Program-made: the position numbers and the translations under genes
IMG/VR virus record: IMGVR_UViG_3300006805_000157
Coordinates: 1-24,320 of that record
Length of the DNA: 24,320 nt
Strand: one strand, 5' to 3'
Source: a virus
The notes under the pieces: generated by a model
What the model was told of the DNA's origin: nothing
Database searches by the model: none
Seen by the model: the letters and a program-made list of their open reading frames with translations, nothing else
In this document: one piece after another, positions 21,094 to 24,320 of the stretch
Numbering within the stretch: the stretch's first letter is position 1
How the letters are laid out: every line of letters starts with the position of its first letter

Positions 21094-21741
21094 ATGAGTA
21101 AAGCATTTTCAACGATAATAGACAATGTTGGAGCAGAAGTCCAAGATACTTCTTCCACTTTTGAGACGCTTATAAAAAATTGGGTTAACAGGAGATATTT
21201 CCAAATTTTAAGAGAGACAAATTGGAATGTAATAAACGAGGATTACACCATCTCTGTTACATCTTCTGCACAAGATTATGCATTACCATCTGATTTTAGT
21301 AAGGAAATAGCCTGCACTGACACGACCAATGGTAGAAAACTCGTCAGGGTTGATATGCAAAGGTTATGGTTGGATTATCCTGATACTATAAGCGATTCAG
21401 GGACAGTGGAAAGATACGCTATATTCACAAAAGATGACAAAAGCCAATATATTAGATTTCATTATTACCCATCAAGTTCAATAACAGTAGCGTTACCTTA
21501 TATAGTAAAACCAACATCGCTAAGTTCTGACAGTGATACTACTATTTTACCTATTGAGGATTTACTTGAGATAGGTGCCATTGCTGACGCTTGGAGATAT
21601 AAAAGACAGTTTGCAAAAGCCATTGATTACGAAACAAGATTTAGTGTGGAATTACAGAAATTTATATGGGAACAAGAGAATCAACCAAATCAGGTCAATC
21701 AATTCATACCCACAACTTATGACAGGGATGATTTATATTAA
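21094..21741 (+). CDS. Head-tail adaptor-like protein
   Basis: A 215-residue protein with a good AAGGG site. It resembles small head-tail connector proteins of podovirus-type phages: a helical N-terminus with aromatic residues (NWVNRRYFQILRETNW, 29-44), an internal beta-rich part (NWNVINEDYTISVTSSAQDYALP) and a C-terminal helix (WRYKRQFAKAIDYETRF). Such proteins bind under the portal and link head to tail. It starts immediately after the cassette's last stop (TAAATG), which makes the cassette and tail genes one continuous reading string. The family call rests on fold-like features and position rather than a signature motif. Confidence 0.6.
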   Translation: MSKAFSTIIDNVGAEVQDTSSTFETLIKNWVNRRYFQILRETNWNVINEDYTISVTSSAQDYALPSDFSKEIACTDTTNGRKLVRVDMQRLWLDYPDTISDSGTVERYAIFTKDDKSQYIRFHYYPSSSITVALPYIVKPTSLSSDSDTTILPIEDLLEIGAIADAWRYKRQFAKAIDYETRFSVELQKFIWEQENQPNQVNQFIPTTYDRDDLY

Positions 21742-21743
21742 AT

Positions 21744-23330
21744 ATGGCAATTCAAGACATAAGATTAATATCTAACATACGCACCCCAGATGATTCTCCT
21801 TTATATGTGATAAGAAAGGATTTCTCTGGAGGTGTAAATTCTAAACAACATGCATCTACCATAGGAGAAAACCAAGCTGAGGTTCTCTATAATACTGATT
21901 TAAGTGTTTTAGGTGAGACTTCTAAAAGATTAGGTTCTACTTTGATTGGAAATGATGTTGGCGATGTTTCTCCTGTTTGTTTGCATAATTTTGAAGTGCA
22001 GGGTTCTGATGACCAGTTATTAATGTATGAGAATACTACTATTTGGAAGTGGGTAGGTTCAGGTAACTGGAGCTCATTAAAAGCTGATTTTACTGCTTCT
22101 ACCGATGTAGGTATAATTTCTGCAAAAGAAAGCGGACTTTCTCCTGACGATATAGTTATAGTTCAGAACGATACGGATAATGCCTTTAGAATTGATAGTG
22201 CTGGAAATATACAAGATTTAGGTTCTACTTCTGGGACTGGCTCTGATTCTCCCCCAAAGTCAACGGTTATGTGCTGGTATGGGAATAGAATCTGGGTATT
22301 ATTAAACGACTTGTTGTATTTTTCATCCGCATATTCTTCGGATTATTCAAGTGCTTTTGATACTGTGGCAGATGTTTTTAGGCTTCCCGTAGGTGAGGAA
22401 AGAGTGATAATTCCTACCCGTGATACTGGAATGGTGGTTATGGGTAAGGAACAAATATGGGGGTTAAACCCATCGGCTGTTCCTGTTGCAACTGATAAGC
22501 CAGAACCACTCATAACAAATATGGGGGTAGTAAGTAAAAAGGGTGCTGTGTCTTATGGGGATAGTATTTATTTCTTTTCTCAGGATGGGTTTAGGGAGCT
22601 TAAAAGAACAATACAAGATAAGTTACAAGTAGGGATAAGCTATCCCCTATCATATAGGTTGAAAACACAATGGGATAGGATTTCTTGGGCGAATATTGAA
22701 AAGTTATCAATGGTAGCTTGGGATAACAAGATTTTTATATCTGTCCCTACATCATCCACTGCATTTGACACTTGGGTTTATTACCCAGCTATAGATGCAT
22801 TTATGGTTATTACTGGTTGGTCTCCTACTTGCTGGTCAACATTTAAGGTTTCCGGAGAGGAGAGACTTTATTATGGACAGGTATCGCAGGGTAAGGTAAA
22901 TAGAGCTTGGTATGGTTATACTGATGAGGGTGCAACTACCACCACAGGAACAGCAATAACTATGACGATAGATAGTAGGGAAGAAAATCTTGGACAACCG
23001 TTGATATATAAAGTAGGCGGAGAATTAGAAATAGAAGCCGAGGTCGCTGGGAGTGGTAATTCATTAACAATAAATGTTGCACTTGATGGTGGTTCTTTCC
23101 AAAACTTAGGGACGGTATCTTTATCATCAACCACTGCACCTACACTCCCCATTAGCCTACCATTCAACCTATCTGATAGTTATGTGGTTAGGGATAAATT
23201 CCATCTTGAGAGTTTAGGTAGATTTAGGACTATCCAAGTTGAGATTATAAACTCCGACGAAAATACTGACCCGATAAAGGTTTATGGTTACAATATAACA
23301 TCATTTCAGGAGGCTTATGAAAATGAATAA
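21744..23330 (+). CDS. Large tail protein, beta-rich (possible propeller)
   Basis: A 528-residue protein two bases after the adaptor-like gene. The opening DSPLYVIRKDFSGGVNSKQHAST (about 15-37) is a pattern I associate with large tail proteins directly downstream of adaptors in these phages. The body is beta-rich with repeated GxxxxW/aspartate turns (SGNWSSLKADFTAS, STVMCWYGNRIWVLLNDLLYF), fitting a beta-propeller-like fold. A C-terminal domain with VEIINSDENTDPIKVYGY looks like a jelly-roll or fibronectin-like cap. It probably builds the tail tube or nozzle. There is no catalytic motif. The exact role cannot be decided here. Confidence 0.65.
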   Translation: MAIQDIRLISNIRTPDDSPLYVIRKDFSGGVNSKQHASTIGENQAEVLYNTDLSVLGETSKRLGSTLIGNDVGDVSPVCLHNFEVQGSDDQLLMYENTTIWKWVGSGNWSSLKADFTASTDVGIISAKESGLSPDDIVIVQNDTDNAFRIDSAGNIQDLGSTSGTGSDSPPKSTVMCWYGNRIWVLLNDLLYFSSAYSSDYSSAFDTVADVFRLPVGEERVIIPTRDTGMVVMGKEQIWGLNPSAVPVATDKPEPLITNMGVVSKKGAVSYGDSIYFFSQDGFRELKRTIQDKLQVGISYPLSYRLKTQWDRISWANIEKLSMVAWDNKIFISVPTSSTAFDTWVYYPAIDAFMVITGWSPTCWSTFKVSGEERLYYGQVSQGKVNRAWYGYTDEGATTTTGTAITMTIDSREENLGQPLIYKVGGELEIEAEVAGSGNSLTINVALDGGSFQNLGTVSLSSTTAPTLPISLPFNLSDSYVVRDKFHLESLGRFRTIQVEIINSDENTDPIKVYGYNITSFQEAYENE

Positions 23331-23586
23331 AGGTTGGATAAGGTCACCCAGAATAGAGGATAGTTATGAGGAGCTTTATAAAATTAGACCACAGATTTAT
23401 TACTGGATTCCACAGGAAAGAGGAATAAACAAAGTGAAGATTGTCCATAGTGGTAAAGAAATAATTTTAACTGAATTTTTAGAAAGAGGTTGGACTAAAG
23501 AAGTCACAGTGGAGATTGATGGGGTAAAGGTATCACATAATCTTGTTCGTGAGGCAGAGGCAGAAATAAATAAATTATTGAGGTAA
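23317..23586 (+). CDS. Small tail-module protein
   Basis: An 89-residue protein read from ATG 23317 because AGGAGG at 23307-23312 is at ideal spacing. It overlaps the tail protein by 14 bases; a second ATG at 23323 is also possible. It is beta-rich and positively charged with alternating hydrophobics (KIVHSGKEIILTEFLERGW, VTVEIDGVKVSHNLVREA). The size, position between a tail tube-like and a fibre gene and the lack of enzymatic motifs suggest a tail assembly or adaptor part. No family is recognised. Confidence 0.65.
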   Translation: MKMNKGWIRSPRIEDSYEELYKIRPQIYYWIPQERGINKVKIVHSGKEIILTEFLERGWTKEVTVEIDGVKVSHNLVREAEAEINKLLR

Positions 23587-23588
23587 GT

Positions 23589-24284
23589 ATGGCAGGAACA
23601 TTAACTCGTGGTTATACATTCGGAGCAACAGAAGAAGTCACGGCAGCCAAATTACACGCCTTAGTTGATAGTGGAACTGTGTCAGGTATAACGGCTGATG
23701 AGATAGCTTCTGGAACTATTACTAATGACAAAATAAGCGATGTAAGTGGGGCAAAGTTTACTAATCTCGCTAATATTCCCGAAGGAGCTGGAATTATACC
23801 TGCGGCAAATATACCGATTGACACAAGCACAGATTTGGATGGTGCTTTGGCGAGCGATAGTAAGGTTCCCTCACAAAAGGCAGTTAGAACTTATGCTGCC
23901 GCAAAGGGGGCTAATTCAGATATTACATCTTTATCTGGTCTTACTACCCCACTTTCGGTTGGACAAGGGGGAACAGGTGTTATAACAGGGCTTCCTTCTT
24001 TGGGGAGTTGGGTTTCAAAAACAGTAGGAACATCATATCTTGCAGAAACTGATGGTTTTATTGTGGGGGCTATCCGTGCAAGACAGCCATCTGGTGGAGA
24101 ATCCTATGTTTATACAGATAGTAGTAACCCCCCCACAACAGCAAGGGTAACTGCAGTAATGTGGGATGGTGTAGCACTTGTTCCTTTTTGTGTAGCCGTA
24201 AGAAAAAATGATTATTATAAGGTAACAAGCGGTTCAGAAAGCGGATATGTTCCCTATGCATATTGGATACCATTGGGAAGTTAG
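23589..24284 (+). CDS. Tail fibre-like protein
   Basis: A 231-residue protein, two bases after the previous stop. The N-terminal MAGTLTRGYTFGATEEVT is followed by Gly/Ala-rich segments. Residues about 80-103 (STDLDGALASDSKVPSQKAVRTY) are the well-known DxxLxxDSxxKVPSQKAVKTY-type motif of phage tail fibres, and about 108-130 (ANSDITSLSGLTTPLSVGQGGTG) is the GTG-rich fibre linker seen in many fibres. The rest (131-231) forms a small C-terminal domain that could contact receptor. The protein is short for a fibre, so it may be a fibre base or one of several fibre genes: the next gene, entering at 24295, appears to start in the same way. Confidence 0.8.
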   Translation: MAGTLTRGYTFGATEEVTAAKLHALVDSGTVSGITADEIASGTITNDKISDVSGAKFTNLANIPEGAGIIPAANIPIDTSTDLDGALASDSKVPSQKAVRTYAAAKGANSDITSLSGLTTPLSVGQGGTGVITGLPSLGSWVSKTVGTSYLAETDGFIVGAIRARQPSGGESYVYTDSSNPPTTARVTAVMWDGVALVPFCVAVRKNDYYKVTSGSESGYVPYAYWIPLGS

Positions 24285-24294
24285 GAGATTATAG

Positions 24295-24320
24295 ATGAGT
24301 GCAACAATCACAAAAGGTTA
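24295..24320 (+). CDS. Start of another fibre-like gene (partial)
   Basis: ATG at 24295 is preceded by TAGGAG (24282-24287). Only eight full codons are visible (MSATITKG, then TA-). They resemble the start MAGTLTRGYTFG of the fibre at 23589 closely enough to suggest a second member of the same N-terminal anchoring module, so that both fibres could bind the same tail site. The rest lies outside the window. Confidence 0.55.

Noticed and set aside
2400-24320. tRNA genes or other structural RNAs.
   Set aside because: I saw no cloverleaf with T-loop and anticodon signatures. A covariance-model scan would be needed to rule out degenerate ones.

Overview
The window is a segment of a tailed double-stranded DNA bacteriophage genome (Caudoviricetes). 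It carries an uninterrupted virion-assembly order: terminase small subunit, terminase large subunit, portal, two small proteins, a SleB-like peptidoglycan hydrolase, scaffold, an SU10/DUF5309-type major capsid protein, a head-tail adaptor-like protein, a large tail protein and tail fibres. No tape-measure gene lies between the adaptor and the fibres, which suggests a short-tailed (podovirus-like) virion. The host cannot be named from the sequence. The DNA is AT-rich, uses AGA/AGG/ATA freely, and has strong AGGAGG-type ribosome sites and a consensus sigma-70 promoter, so the host is a bacterium with ordinary Shine-Dalgarno initiation.

Layout. (1) 1-2300, rightward: the end of a protein built from nine-residue repeats, then small genes of unknown function, several coupled by ATGA overlaps. 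They include a membrane-anchored coiled-coil protein, a zinc-ribbon protein and a cysteine-rich protein. Two small genes (1012-1188 and 1776-1940) are under 60 codons. (2) 2300-3320, leftward: a self-contained transcription unit of four tiny unknown genes with a TTGACA-N16-TATACT promoter at one end and a hairpin plus T-tract terminator at the other. (3) 3340-8620: packaging and portal. The 308-base gap between the terminase genes holds a repeated CATAACAT motif and two hairpins. The portal reading frame is broken by one in-frame TAA at 6626-6628. (4) 8670-10931: scaffold, capsid and a cysteine-containing accessory protein. (5) 10928-21093: eleven tightly overlapping genes of glycan metabolism. 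(6) 21094-24320: adaptor, tail protein, a small protein, and tail fibre genes continuing out of the window.

The most striking part is region 5. About 10.2 kb encoding three separate GT-A-type glycosyltransferases, a 943-residue glycosyltransferase/TPR/glycosyltransferase/methyltransferase fusion, two radical SAM proteins with C-terminal cysteine clusters, a split mini-transketolase, a LicD-like transferase fused to a methyltransferase, a short NAD-dependent epimerase-like protein and a glycosyltransferase fused to a cytidylyltransferase sits between the capsid and tail genes. It has essentially no intergenic bases. The layout suggests late co-expression with virion proteins. My inference is that the operon makes and attaches a modified, possibly CDP-alditol-derived, glycan to a virion protein or to the cell surface. 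The chemistry and target cannot be read from sequence.
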